A stretch of DNA of 5,760 nt from an uncultured Ruaniaceae bacterium (GTDB lineage: Bacteria > Actinomycetota > Actinomycetes > Actinomycetales > Beutenbergiaceae), in the NCBI GenBank assembly GCA_947251855.1, contig CAMXUZ010000227.1:1-5760 (forward strand), read 5' to 3'. This document shows, piece by piece, positions 5,409 to 5,760 of the stretch. Each line of letters starts with the position of its first letter. Position 1 is the first letter of the stretch. Made by a program: the position numbers and the translations under genes. A model generated the notes under the pieces. It had not been told where the DNA came from and ran no database searches. It saw only the letters and a list, made by a program, of their open reading frames with translations.

Positions 5409-5760
5409 CGGAGGAATCCTTCGTAGTGTCGTTGTTGGAGTTGGCTATCGATCTGGCGCACCGTGTCCAGCCCGACCCCTACGACGATGAGCAGCGAGGC
5501 GCCACCGAAGGGAACCTGGTCGGCGACTCCGAGGAGCTTGAACACGAACGTGGGGATGAGCGCCACGATCGCGAGATAGATGGCACCGGCGGTGGTGATC
5601 CGGGAGACGACGTACTTGAGGTACTCCGCCGTGGGCCGCCCGGCGCGGATGCCGGGGATGAAACCGCCGTAGCGCTTCATGTTGTCTGCCACGTCGTCGG
5701 GGTTGAAGGTGATCGAGGTGTAGAAGAACGCGAAGAAGATGAGCAGGACCGCGTAGATCG
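5405..5760 (-). CDS. secY: Preprotein translocase subunit SecY (C-terminal part, cut by window edge)
   Basis: Channel subunit of the SecYEG translocon in the cytoplasmic membrane. The last 117 residues are present. In order: a hydrophobic segment [18 protein letters not shown] (probably TM8), the cytoplasmic loop [20 protein letters not shown] with its AGRPT continuation, TM9 (around [19 protein letters not shown]) and TM10 ([16 protein letters not shown]), then a short tail ending HYEGFLR. The loop contains the conserved FIPGIR arginine that contacts SecA and the ribosome in studied homologues. The frame runs open to the window edge. The internal GTG and ATG codons near 5692-5680 are not starts, because conserved SecY sequence continues upstream. 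TGA stop overlaps adk. Confidence 0.97.
   Translation of the reverse strand, partial: IYAVLLIFFAFFYTSITFNPDDVADNMKRYGGFIPGIRAGRPTAEYLKYVVSRITTAGAIYLAIVALIPTFVFKLLGVADQVPFGGASLLIVVGVGLDTVRQIDSQLQQRHYEGFLR

Overview
This window is the distal part of the secY / alpha ribosomal-protein cluster of a high-GC Gram-positive bacterium (Actinomycetota), read almost entirely from the minus strand. The taxon call rests on high GC content, the gene order secY-adk-map-infA-rpmJ-rpsM-rpsK-rpoA-rplQ, a bL17 with a long Ala/Asp/Glu tail, a short-LID adenylate kinase, and protein sequences of actinobacterial type. A Micrococcales-like organism is likely, but I cannot name a genus.

Layout in transcription order (right to left): the C-terminal part of secY (cut by the window edge) overlaps adk by 4 nt (ATGA), and adk overlaps map by 1 nt (TAATG). 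These three form a tight, translationally coupled block for membrane translocation, nucleotide homeostasis and N-terminal Met removal. A 174-nt gap follows, with a candidate promoter and a structured leader. Then come infA, rpmJ, rpsM, rpsK, rpoA and rplQ, separated by gaps of 34 to 130 nt: initiation factor 1, three ribosomal proteins, RNA polymerase alpha and bL17. Several gaps contain inverted repeats. A 17-bp-stem hairpin at 689-730 probably ends the cluster. Beyond it, in the same orientation, lies the 5' part of an FGGY-family sugar kinase gene (gluconokinase-like, cut by the left edge), which is unrelated to translation.

Together the genes supply parts of the small and large ribosomal subunits, the initiation machinery, the RNA polymerase assembly platform, and the pathway that handles new proteins (SecY export, Met excision). 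rpsD is not present between rpsK and rpoA, and truA is not directly after rplQ, although both occupy those places in some relatives.

I see no mobile element, CRISPR array, tRNA, rRNA or defence system. The plus strand has long open frames, but they look like shadows of the high-GC minus-strand genes. The window is essentially conserved housekeeping DNA. The observations most worth a second look are the inverted repeats between the ribosomal genes, especially a mutually exclusive pair plus a perfect palindrome before rpoA, the TTG start of rpsM, and the acidic tail of bL17.
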